From Eutypa lata (lineage: Eukaryota > Ascomycota > Sordariomycetes > Xylariales > Diatrypaceae): DNA of 64,000 nt. The stretch's first letter is position 1, and each line of letters starts with the position of its first letter. The translations under genes were made by a program, and so were the position numbers. The notes beneath the pieces are model-generated. The model saw only the letters and a list, made by a program, of their open reading frames with translations. It made no database searches and was not told the origin of the DNA. Location: positions 4,960,001-5,024,000 of the forward strand of contig JAKULF010000005.1 of assembly GCA_022661535.1 (NCBI GenBank), read 5' to 3'. Below, piece after piece: positions 25,401 through 34,567 of the stretch.

Positions 25401-25730
25401 TAGCCAGATGACGAGAATTATGGCAGCCACGTATGGGTTAAGACAGGCTCCGGGGAAGCAAATGCCATCAGGTTTGAAATCAAGGCCCTGCACTATGAGC
25501 ACGAGAAAGAAACAGGTACCCCTAGAGTTTATCCTCATGGTGGGCAAAAGAATAATGAAGAGGACCCAGAAGGCGGCTGTTGGTATCTCATAACTGGAAA
25601 TTAGGAGGTAACGAATTGTTAATAAGATCACCATAGTAGCCCGATATATATCAGGTTTGAGCTGTTCGGGTAGGCCATGGTATACTAGAGCAAAGTATAC
25701 CCAGAATAGGATAGACAGTATATGCGCCAT
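22474..25730 (-). CDS. multi-pass membrane protein with C-terminal HET domain
   Basis: Two exons, 24524-25730 and 22474-24458 (1063 aa). The 65-nt intron has a GTAAGC donor, a perfect TACTAAC branch and a CAG acceptor; it joins two long frames at VT|PSPTTKYGYTN. The first 215 residues contain about eight hydrophobic segments, followed by a cysteine-containing linker. The HET (heterokaryon incompatibility, PF06985) domain begins near residue 480: motif 1 LAFSHCWG (about 487), motif 2 WIDSLCIIQ (535-543), motif 3 GWVMQERLLSRRVLHFG (639-655). HET domains act in fungal non-self recognition and can trigger cell death. The membrane part is not a family I recognise. A split into two separate genes is possible but unlikely, given the clean intron and frame. 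Confidence 0.88.
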
Positions 25731-26696
25731 CTTGGCCGCTACCTTACTCTCGACCGCGCTTAGTTAGAGGTGTTGTGGTGTTTGGAAGAAGAGAAGGTAC
25801 ATATATAAACGAATTAAAGAGAGAGACATGACAATATCTAGGTAGATGTCAAGTAGACGCCTCAAGCTTTAATCCCAATGGTAGAGAAGATGATGGAATA
25901 CACTTCTCCATTTTAGCTCGGTGCTGGATAGGTAGATAGGGAGGCTTACCCCCGAGACCCTAAGCCGCGCTCTGGCAGCACTTCATTGTCTCCAGCAGAC
26001 TTCGGAGGCTTGGTGTGGAATGGCCTAGATCATGGGTCTAAGAGAACGTGTAGTGTTACATCGTTTGATCTAAAGGTTCAGCTCTTGCTTATACTGACGA
26101 TGATTTGTGTATAAGTTGACCAGTGGAACTAGTCTGATTCAGCCTCACGCTTTCTGTTTGGGTTTCAACGCTATGTGACTTGCTTGCGACAGCCAAACGA
26201 CAAGCCACCACCAGCATGATTGGAACAAGGCCAGTCAATGCTGACTTTTGACGTACTTCCTTCTTAACATCCAGTTCAAATTCGAATAAGAAAGGCTTAG
26301 CCTGTAAAACTCGGGTCATTTTGGAAATAGAGCTTAACTGCCGTCGTACATTAGTCAGATTAGTGACATATATGTAATCTGTTAATTGTTGTAGCAACGA
26401 GTTGAAAGGTTTAATACCGATAATACTGTATCAAATACAAGAACAATTTAACAGGTTTACGAATCTGGAAATGTTGAAGAGGGAGTGAAATCAAATGACT
26501 GTAGAAGATAGGTAAGTAAGTTCCGGTGCCAAGGACCATCATTGCGGGTCCTCTTACACATTACAATATTTACCTTTCTTTCTCCAGACCGACATTTCAC
26601 TGATTCTAACACTTTGTTAAGACCATCGCAACATTCAAATACATAACGAAACCTCTCACGGTATCCTTCGTATCGTATCAGCAGAACTAGTTCATT
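25731..26696. other. divergent promoter region
   Basis: About 1 kb between the start of the membrane-HET gene (minus) and the start of the F-box-like gene (plus). A 102-codon minus-strand frame (26089-26397) opens with TTG, has no domain and was not called. Confidence 0.5.
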
Positions 26697-27716
26697 ATGG
26701 TCCTATCAACAGAGAGTAGTGCAGACGGTTCTCCCGGCGTTGAGGAATGCGATGGAGATCCCTCCACACTAGCGCGCAGCAACAGTGACTCGCGACTTCT
26801 CAATCTTCCCGCCGAGCTGCGCCTACATATATGGCAAATATGCAGTACTTGGCTAAGCAAACCATTTATACGATGGGCGGCCGACTTCGGCGGCATCGAG
26901 AGCTCAGTCGAAGTCGACGGAGGCTGGATCTTCACCTGCAAGCAAGTGTGCGAGGAGGCATTGCCAGTCCTTGCGACGAATGTTCAGCTCCACATCACAT
27001 ACCTGGGACATACACCGATGCAGCCAACCATGCAGCCACAACGAAGCCTTTGCCAGAGGATCGAGTCTTTATTCTTCCACTGTTCGGATGGTATGTCGTC
27101 ATTCGATGTAGATAGGCCGCCAAAACAGTCTGTTCCGTTCCGCAGGTACCCGAATTTGAAGACGTTTACCGTGTGTAAGCCCATTCTGGTCTCTATCAGT
27201 CGGCTCACGGCAGCGGATGGAGTCTCATCATTATCGCCAGCCAGGTACGTCATGCTCTCGGAGGAAGAGAAGCTTACGGCCTGGAAGACGACAGGACTGA
27301 TATCTGCCGATGCTCTTATCAACTTCGTCGCAAGGTTTGGTCGAGGTGGGTGGCTGTGTCGGATTGTTGACCCGGATGATCATGCTCAGGCGCACGATCC
27401 CGATGACACTGTTAACGAAGACGTGGATGACGAATCGGTGGAAGAGTACCACAGTACAGACGACGAAACACTGGAGGGTGAAGACTTGGAGAAGAGGCGG
27501 GATGGACCGGAAGCTAAAGACCTGAAAGTAATCGGCAAAATGCGCACCATCTTGGAAGCAGAGCTTGTTCTACATGAGGGTGAAAACTGGCAACCGATCC
27601 GCCTCCATACATTGCTGGTCACGGTTGATACGAGGACTAGACAGATGCTCGAGATTAGGTTCCCTTCTAAAGAAGAGGAGGAGAGGAGGGCTGAAGAGAG
27701 CGCGGAGGCTACCTAA
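26697..27716 (+). CDS. F-box/2EXR-like fungal protein
   Basis: Single exon of 339 aa from an ATG in good context. Residues about 33-50 read LLNLPAELRLHIWQICS, the N-terminal motif shared by many fungal F-box-like and 2EXR proteins. Middle conserved-looking elements are IFTCKQVCEEALPVL and YPNLKTFTV. Residues about 225-275 are very acidic (DDESVEEYHSTDDETLEGED) and the C-terminus is Glu/Arg-rich. F-box proteins recruit substrates to SCF ubiquitin ligases; whether this one binds Skp1 is unknown. These genes are numerous and variable in moulds. Function otherwise unknown. Confidence 0.72.
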   Translation: MVLSTESSADGSPGVEECDGDPSTLARSNSDSRLLNLPAELRLHIWQICSTWLSKPFIRWAADFGGIESSVEVDGGWIFTCKQVCEEALPVLATNVQLHITYLGHTPMQPTMQPQRSLCQRIESLFFHCSDGMSSFDVDRPPKQSVPFRRYPNLKTFTVCKPILVSISRLTAADGVSSLSPARYVMLSEEEKLTAWKTTGLISADALINFVARFGRGGWLCRIVDPDDHAQAHDPDDTVNEDVDDESVEEYHSTDDETLEGEDLEKRRDGPEAKDLKVIGKMRTILEAELVLHEGENWQPIRLHTLLVTVDTRTRQMLEIRFPSKEEEERRAEESAEAT

Positions 27717-28034
27717 TGACAACGATCGATATCTCCTAACACACAATGAAGACCAGCTCCTTTTCTACGCCCACCTATGTTTTCGGCTACTTATCTCTAG
27801 AGTTCCTATCCATTGACATAAGCACACTAACAGAATTGAGTAAACTAATCTTGGAGTGCTACGTTTCTTAATTCGCTTGGGTTTGTGCCAGGATATTCGA
27901 GGATACTATGATGATGATCCGCCCAGTTGGTAATAGCAAATGTGGAAGCTACCCCATGAAAATAAAGAAAGACGAAGGAAGCATTGCCCGCTCTAAAGTC
28001 CCCTTTCATCAACTATCCGCTTCCTTAGTTACAC

Positions 28035-29851
28035 TCATTCTGTGTACCTAAAATAGCTTTCTGCAAGCTGCTCGCAAACATTCCAAATACGCCTGCGATT
28101 CGCGATCCCCATCAGCAGTGGGCTCACCATCCCATCCGAAATCCAATTCTCAGTCACACGATCCGCCAGGCGGACCATCTCGAAAGGATTTTTCTTGTTA
28201 CCGGTATCACTACCAACCCGCCCATGACGAAGGACCGTCCCATCCTCCCTCTCATCATCGTCATCATCACCAAGAACCTCATGCAGCTCATAAAACCACG
28301 GAAGATATCGGCGGGTATACTGCAACATCTGGAGTTAGCAATTGTCTCTTCACCGAATACCGTCTTAGCGAGCGAGGTCTGGGCTGAGAGTTGGTTTTTC
28401 GGGAGGCCTTTTCTCACGAAACATGTCTACCTCTTCTCGGTAACTTTAAGCAGCACCGAAGCTAACCAGCCGCAATATAGAAGAAAATAAACACGAGAAG
28501 ATTGCTCACCAACTTCCAGAACCCCCAGTCGTCGCGCAAAGCGGAACATACGACATAGGAAGCCGCGGCGAGCGCAGCGAGCCGCTTAGGCGGGAGCAGC
28601 TCGAGGACGGCACGGAGGAGCTCGGGCGGCAGGCTTGCGAAGAGGTCGGAGCGCACGCGAGCGCCGAGGTCGAGTCCTAGGTCTTTTCCACCACCACCAC
28701 CGCCGCCGCCGCCGCTTCTCTGAAAGAGGAGGAAGTCCCGCAGCGCTCCCGATACCTGTTCTGACTTGGGCGGGGTGGGAAGCGGGTCCGCGACGAGGAT
28801 CTCCTGCCCCGCGCGCAGGTCCAGAACTGGTCGCGCCGCAGCCCGTCGTAGTTGAGGTCGAGCGCGCATGAGATGTGCGGGTGCGCGAAGAGGGTGCTGT
28901 AGAGCCTGTCTTTGTCGAGTTGCTCGGGGTCGGGCGATCCGGTTAGCACCCATGCGAGGATCTTGAGACAGGTTTTGTGGAAGGGGAATACGCGCATCTG
29001 GTTGGGGGTCTTAGTAAAGAGGTGGTGTTTGGAACGTTTGGGGTTATTAGGTATGATAGGTAGGTAGGTAGTCTTGCATTTGTTGAGGAAAGGGGGAAGT
29101 AGAGCGTGGTGGTTAATGGGGGTAGTACGCCCAGAGAAGACGACGACGACGACGACAATGTGGTTAACTTAAACGACCTACCGCATCGGTGAGCGAGTCG
29201 TAGCACTGATTATACGGGTCGAAGTTGGGATCGGCACCCGCGTCGGAATTTAGGGATATCGAGCCGTACATGTCGTATCCGCCCGGGCCCGAGATGAAAG
29301 CCGGCCTTTTGTCGCGACTCGGGTTAGCAATAGTTTTTAGCTTTAGAGCAACGTTTTTCGGATCGGAGTAACTAGGCTACCCCTTTCCATCCTCTTTAGT
29401 GTTTTTTTCTTCTTTTTTTTCATCTATTAAAAACTTACCCGGTGGGCTCCTCGAGCTCGTCCATCGGCGACCCGATGATATATGCGTCCTTGGTCCACGC
29501 GACGTCATCTTCGGTGACCAGATCCGGGTCGTAGCACCCACCCTCATCCTCGTCTTCACTGTCATCATTCTCGGCGACATCGCGATTTTCTCTATTTTCG
29601 CTGGCTCCCTCCTCCGGGTCTAGCCCGCCCACAGAAGAAGTGTCTCCATTCTCCGGTGCGGCGGCGGCGGTGACGCCGATGTCTTCGCCTTCGCTATTGG
29701 TATTATTGGCACCAGTGCTATCATTGATGCCGCTAGTGGAACCACTTCCCGGTGATGGCCGCAATCTCCTCCTCCTCCTAGCCGCGGCGATTTTGACCAT
29801 GTAACCGAATGGGCCTCCACAGCCGGCGCAGTACACGTCCCAGGATCCCAT
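28035..29851 (-). pseudogene. F-box family gene with an apparent -1 frameshift
   Basis: Four exons fit: 29439-29851, 29182-29371, 28510-28997, 28035-28328. The N-terminus MGSWDVYCAGCGGPFGY with its CxxC is typical of a fungal F-box family. Exon 1 continues into an acidic linker; exon 2 reads RPAFISGPGGYDMYGS; exon 3 begins MRVFPFHKTCLKIL and contains the F-box-like SLPPELLRAVLELLPPKRL; exon 4 ends SPLLMGIANRRRIWNVCEQL. Exon 3 changes frame near 28810-28820: FWTCARG is in one frame and QEILVADPLPT in another. Its length (488) is one base short of preserving the frame into exon 4. The site is a GGGG run, so this may be a true deletion or a sequence error. If intact, the protein would be about 461 aa. 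The last intron (181 nt) is the least certain part. Confidence 0.7.
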
Positions 29852-30635
29852 GATGTCGTGTTATGCAGCGAAGATGGCCAGAGAAATGGTGGTTATCTCA
29901 GTTAAGTAGTTGATGGTTATCGGTTATATTTATATAAAGTATGGAGCATTGGGTTAGGAAAATGGGAAGTCCCTTTCTAGTTACTAAGTAGTCTACGATT
30001 GGTCTCAGAATGGAGTCCCGATTGACTGCGTTGTGATCCTGCCGTGTAGTTGCCTGACAATGAGTGGGTATCGAAGGAATAGTCTATATGTTGCCTGCTT
30101 GGAGCAGGCCTTGGCAGTTTCTACGACTATCCGATCCTAGTTTGTGGGTTTATACATGATCGTCTATACACTTAACTAGGGGTCCTGATCGTGTACGAGC
30201 TGCTGAGTCGTGATTTCATATCCTTGGCAAGGCCTGCGGCAGGATTTGGGCAGACGAAGTCGTGTCTCGAAGCGTAGCCGTCTTTTGTAACAGTCGGATC
30301 ATAGTATATGATACACCAAACCGTGTTTTGGTATGTTTAAACTTTCTAATTTGCTTCGTAATACTCGTGAACACATTGTACGTTATCGTTACCCGTATCC
30401 ATGTCTCGTTGCTTTCTAGTCAAATAGGGGTGGTTTTAACATGGCTACATCCTTACTCAACCCATCCGGAGAAGACAAAAGAAAAAACAAAAATAAACCT
30501 CGGCTTGCGTTCTTAATTTCAAAACTTCACACCACATCCCTCCATCTCTTAATTCAGAACATGCGTAATAAACAACATGTGTTAGCTGGCGATTCGTCCA
30601 CTATACCATCCTTCCTATTCTTTACCAATGGGCCA
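29852..30635. other. intergenic region
   Basis: 784 bp upstream of the F-box gene (minus) and downstream of the dsRBD gene (minus). It should hold the F-box gene promoter. No gene seen. Confidence 0.55.
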
Positions 30636-32131
30636 TCACAGCTCGACGCCACCAACGGTAGCATTCGCATTCGCAGTAACTGGCTCTCGTCGCATGAAAT
30701 TGCGCATCCTTGCTTGCCGCGCATCCCACGCCGCGATGAGGTGTGGCACGAGGAGCTCCGCGATTTTCTCTTTAGCGGTCCTTTTGCCCAAGACGCCCTC
30801 GACACTGCATGGGGGCAGCTGAGCTAGCGGCCCGAAAGGCTCTTGGCTGAACTCCGCGTACCCGCTCCAAAACCCCTGATATTGCCCATCTCGAGTTAGC
30901 AAATGGTCTATTATTGAGGAGGCTGGGAGGAGGGAGTAAGAGGGGTTTGTTTCGAATGCTTGCTTGCTCACCTGGTGCTGCGGGTCTTGTGTCACTTGGT
31001 ATTGCGGAGGCTGAGCGCCCAGTCTCTTGCAGAGCTCGGCAACTTCATAGGCTGCGGAGCGTTCGTCTGCGCTGAAGGGCGAGATCTCTTCTCCCGGTGA
31101 GGCCGGTGCGTGGGACGCCATCGAAGCAGGTAGGGGGGGCATCGAGGAGACAGAAGATGTTGGTGATTCTGTTTTAACAGCATTATTGGCAGTGTTACCA
31201 TTGACCGCGGTAGCAGAAGTGAGTGGTCTAGATGACGAGACCATTGGCGACAGTGGTGATAGCTTCTGTTTCTTGGCTGCCGCCTTCGCCACCGCTGTCA
31301 CGGTTGGAGACGACGGTGCGGAGGCTTGTCGTAGAGGTGGGTGCATCTGGGCCCTGGGGAACTTGACGCCGTCAGCGGGCATATAGTTATTAGCCCTCAG
31401 CCACTCTGCGTACATATTAGCATGTTATCCTTAATCGTGGTACATTGTTCTCTATAAGATTCCAATCTAAGGTGATCATAAAACATGAAATAAGAACCCT
31501 AGAGACATTTCCAGACGAGAGTGCTGAGGGCTTAACTAGGGGCAAGATGGTCTTTATACGTACCGACAGCGCACTTAGCCGCGTACTGCTTCGCATCTTT
31601 CTTCCGCGCGAACGAGGGCTGCACATCGTTTGGGAACGGCGCTGGTGATTCCTCGATTCTCACCTGGTAGCGCCATCGCTCCGTCATGGACGGACCGGGG
31701 ACACATTCCTCGGTGAACTGGACGTCATCGCTGCGGGAGTTCTGATGGGCGGCGCGATACTCTGCGGTAACAGGGCATGGTTAGCTGACTAAACGAGCCT
31801 GCTGTTTGTTTGTTTGTTGGTTTGGCTTATTTGCTTGTTCGAATCATCGTACAAGCTGTGGCCGGGTGTATGAGGGGCTTTATGAGAATTGCTGACCGAG
31901 CAGTTTGCCAACCCAATTCGTGTCCCCCATTTTGGGCTCGGGGCCGGGCTCCGACTCGAACATGAGGGTCTGCTCTAGCTCTACGAGGAGCTTCCGTTGC
32001 GCCTTAGTCAACGGAGCCGCCGTAGAGTAGGTAGCCTCAAATTCTTGCTGTCTCAGAATCCATTCTTGAAATTTGGAGTAGAAAGGGGTATACACCTGAA
32101 GTGGTGCATTCTCGTTCCCGTCAATAGCCAT
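30636..32131 (-). CDS. protein with two dsRNA-binding-like domains
   Basis: Four exons: 31897-32131, 31564-31761, 30972-31405, 30636-30875 (368 aa). Donors are GTCAGC, GTACGT and GTGAGC. The first domain is assembled across three exons: a leading helix LLEYRAAHQ, strands WRYQVRIEES, and a final helix KKDAKQYAAKCAVEWL, the usual alpha-beta-beta-beta-alpha order of a dsRBD. A Ser/Pro/Ala-rich linker follows. The second domain has VAELCKRLGAQPPQYQV, FWSGYAEFS and a closing helix GKRTAKEKIAELLVPHL. The last intron (30876-30971, 96 nt) is a multiple of three without stops, so retention would insert 32 residues inside the second domain. Likely RNA-binding; partners unknown. Confidence 0.8.
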
Positions 32132-32655
32132 TTTTTTTTGGGTTGGGTTGCTCGCTCGGAACGTTGTCGCTAGCAAAGTCTAAGAAGCTGCCGGGGAAAA
32201 TAGTGGGATATTTATTTTGAGAGAGCATCCATTTTATTTGGCGGACTTGCATATACATACCCTTTCTAAGGTACATGCACAAATCAATGCAGGAGGCCCA
32301 TCACTTCGATCTAAAAATGTAGGCACTTACGTGAAGGTACCTAACGCATATCATATATCGAATTGATTATATGTAGGAAGGCGTTCATTGGTCGATCGCA
32401 TCAATCAAAGTTAGATATTTCGGTCAATGTACTAATTTCGTTGGAATTTCATCCCAATATGTGGCTGCTGCCTACAGAAGACGAGGCTATCGCTTCCCTT
32501 GGCTTCGTTCGACTGTCTCATCTGGTCTTCACATGCAAACACCTCTACTACTCTGAGGTACCTAATAATTCAGTACACGTAGGTATTGGAGGTATACCAG
32601 GCCCTCATAGTCTCATAATTGGGTATCAAATGTAATCAATAAGTACAAGATGCAG
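32132..32655. other. intergenic region
   Basis: 524 bp between the dsRBD gene start and the 3' end of the Efg1 gene, both on the minus strand. It should contain the dsRBD gene promoter. No gene seen. Confidence 0.55.
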
Positions 32656-33597
32656 TTAGTCATCTTCGAAGAATCCTCCATCGCTCTCGTCATCGCTACG
32701 TGAGCCCGATGCATCCAACGCATTCTGAGTGGTCTGCGGCTTTTGCTTCCCTTTGTTCGGCCGGGGCTCTGCAGAATCTGATGTGAGTATGCCGTTCTTC
32801 TTGGATTGCTTAGGGTTTGCAGCAAACGAATCCTTCGATGTGATCCCCTGAATCTCCCTGTCTTCTTGCTTGCCTGTTGGCTTCCGTTCTCTAATCTCGA
32901 CCAATGCTTTCTCGCCCTTGTTCGCGGCTTCTTCAATGGTTCTCCACATGGGTGGCCTCTCAGAGCGCAGGGCCTTTGCGGCTATGCTTGCATCTTCCGA
33001 CTTCTCTCCCCCTTGTGCTGATGAAACAGGGTATAGACTGATGTATGGCTCTCTATGTGGAAAGTATCTGCAGTATATGCTATCGATCTCGGCGGTGTGG
33101 AGGTCGGCTTTTAGTTTCTTGATTTCCTCTTCGTCTATAATACTGTCAAGCTGCTTCCGGATTTGTTTCGCAAGTCGATCTGCCTTCTTCCTTTCTGAGA
33201 TATCGGTTAGAATCTTTGATGATGAGTCTCGAAAAATTAACGCGTAGGGGTTAAAAAACATACCGAAGAAGCGGACCATGTGGTATTTGCTAATCATCGA
33301 CTTCCTGAGTTTCTCATCGCTGACCTGTACGATCTTCTGCTTGTGGTGCGCCAGCTCCCTCTCCATGTCATTCTGAACATTCGCCGGTAGGTTTTGGCCT
33401 GCCTTAAAACGCCTCTCAATTGTACGGACTCTTTTCTTCAGCCAATTGATGCTTCCAACTTTGGCATTATCCTTGTTCTTCGACTTCCCGTTCGTAGGTT
33501 GATGGCCTGGGTTGTATTCCCGGTCTCGACTTTTCTTCTTGTTGATATGCCTAGGAGCATCAGCATCGAAATCGGAAAACTTCCTCTTCGAGCCCAT
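32656..33597 (-). CDS. efg1: rRNA-processing protein Efg1
   Basis: Two exons, 33264-33597 and 32656-33194 (290 aa). Start is MGSKRKFSDFD. The intron (GTATGT donor, CTAAC branch, CAG acceptor; 69 nt) lies in MVRFF|ERKKADRLAKQIRKQ and restores the family motif; it is in frame and stopless. Family landmarks are INWLKKRVRTIERRF, LPANVQNDMERELAHHK, MISKYHMVRFFERKKA and IDSIYCRYFPHREPYISLYP. Efg1 acts in the nucleolus in 18S rRNA maturation as part of the early small-subunit processome (family knowledge). The C-terminal third is charged and disordered, ending in an acidic tail (SDDESDGGFFEDD), as usual for the family. Confidence 0.95.
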   Translation of the reverse strand: MGSKRKFSDFDADAPRHINKKKSRDREYNPGHQPTNGKSKNKDNAKVGSINWLKKRVRTIERRFKAGQNLPANVQNDMERELAHHKQKIVQVSDEKLRKSMISKYHMVRFFGMFFNPYALIFRDSSSKILTDISERKKADRLAKQIRKQLDSIIDEEEIKKLKADLHTAEIDSIYCRYFPHREPYISLYPVSSAQGGEKSEDASIAAKALRSERPPMWRTIEEAANKGEKALVEIRERKPTGKQEDREIQGITSKDSFAANPKQSKKNGILTSDSAEPRPNKGKQKPQTTQNALDASGSRSDDESDGGFFEDD

Positions 33598-33735
33598 CGT
33601 GAGTATTATTGCGTTCGGCACAAAGTAGGTTGGTTGATAGGGTGAACGGTTCAAAGGCTGCTTGCTATGTAAGCCCAAGGGAAAAAAAGATGGATACTGA
33701 ATATGTTGATAGTTATCTAAAATCTAAAATCTTAT

Positions 33736-34000
33736 CTACATAGGCAGGGATTATTATCAATAGCGTGTGAAATGCCCCACGATTTATGCTTCAGGGCATT
33801 CAAGCCCTAAAGCCCTACAGCACAGGGCATTCATCCACTGGAAGCTACTAGAATTCAGGGCATTGGGCCACTGAGCTTAGGGCACTGAATTGACCGGCAA
33901 CCCACTTTGCGTTAAATCGACCAATCAATTAATATCTTTTGCCCTTGCCATAAGGCGTAGAAATGTAACGCGCTATTGATAATAATCCCTGCCTATGTAG
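33736..34000. mobile_element. MITE-like element with 33-bp terminal inverted repeats
   Basis: A 265-bp element bounded by inverted repeats at 33736-33768 and 33968-34000 that differ at one position. The repeat begins CTACATAGGCAGGGATTATT. There is no coding capacity. The interior has four related AGGGCATTC/AGGGCACTG boxes in direct order. TA dinucleotides occur at symmetric places in both ends, so the target duplication may be TA (Tc1/mariner-pogo style), but the exact boundary is ambiguous. It lies just upstream of the Efg1 start and in the divergent space to Sea4. Confidence 0.88.
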
Positions 34001-34567
34001 GATTTTTTTGGAGGGTCTCAACTAGTGCAGGGTTCTAACTACATACATAGTACTTTAGTAGTAGTGGGCTCGTTGGTGGGGCGTTTACAAGGGTAGTATA
34101 CCTGGTCAATGCTCTATAACTAGCAGCTAGCCTTCATTTTAGCTCTCGAAGAAGTGAATGAGGTCTTACCTTCTGCCTGCGAAGTTGTCCGATGTCTGCC
34201 TTAGATACAATCAGTATTATTACTTATATAGGCGCATGACTTACAACAAGAACGAGGCTACATGATAAGTTCATCATCCTATTGCGGGCTAACGCCTCAA
34301 CCTCCTTGAAAAGAAGTGGTTTATGGTTAGAGCCAATCAAAACCTAGCAACCTATAACACGATATCATCAATAATCGAAGCCTCAGGCTCAACCACAGAA
34401 CTACCTACCCATCAACTCCACGCCTCACTCCATCTAATCCCAAGTAGCCAGAATAAGATCATTACTAGGTACCTAGTCTGTTTTCCATCAGCACTGAGCA
34501 ATCTTCAGTCCTCTCCATCTATGAGCCCCCCTGTGAGTTTCGGAGCCATAATAAACTATCATCAATC
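34001..34567. other. intergenic region upstream of Sea4
   Basis: About 570 bp between the MITE and the Sea4 start. Short ATG frames occur in the likely leader (for example from 34323), but none has support. It should hold the Sea4 promoter. Confidence 0.5.
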
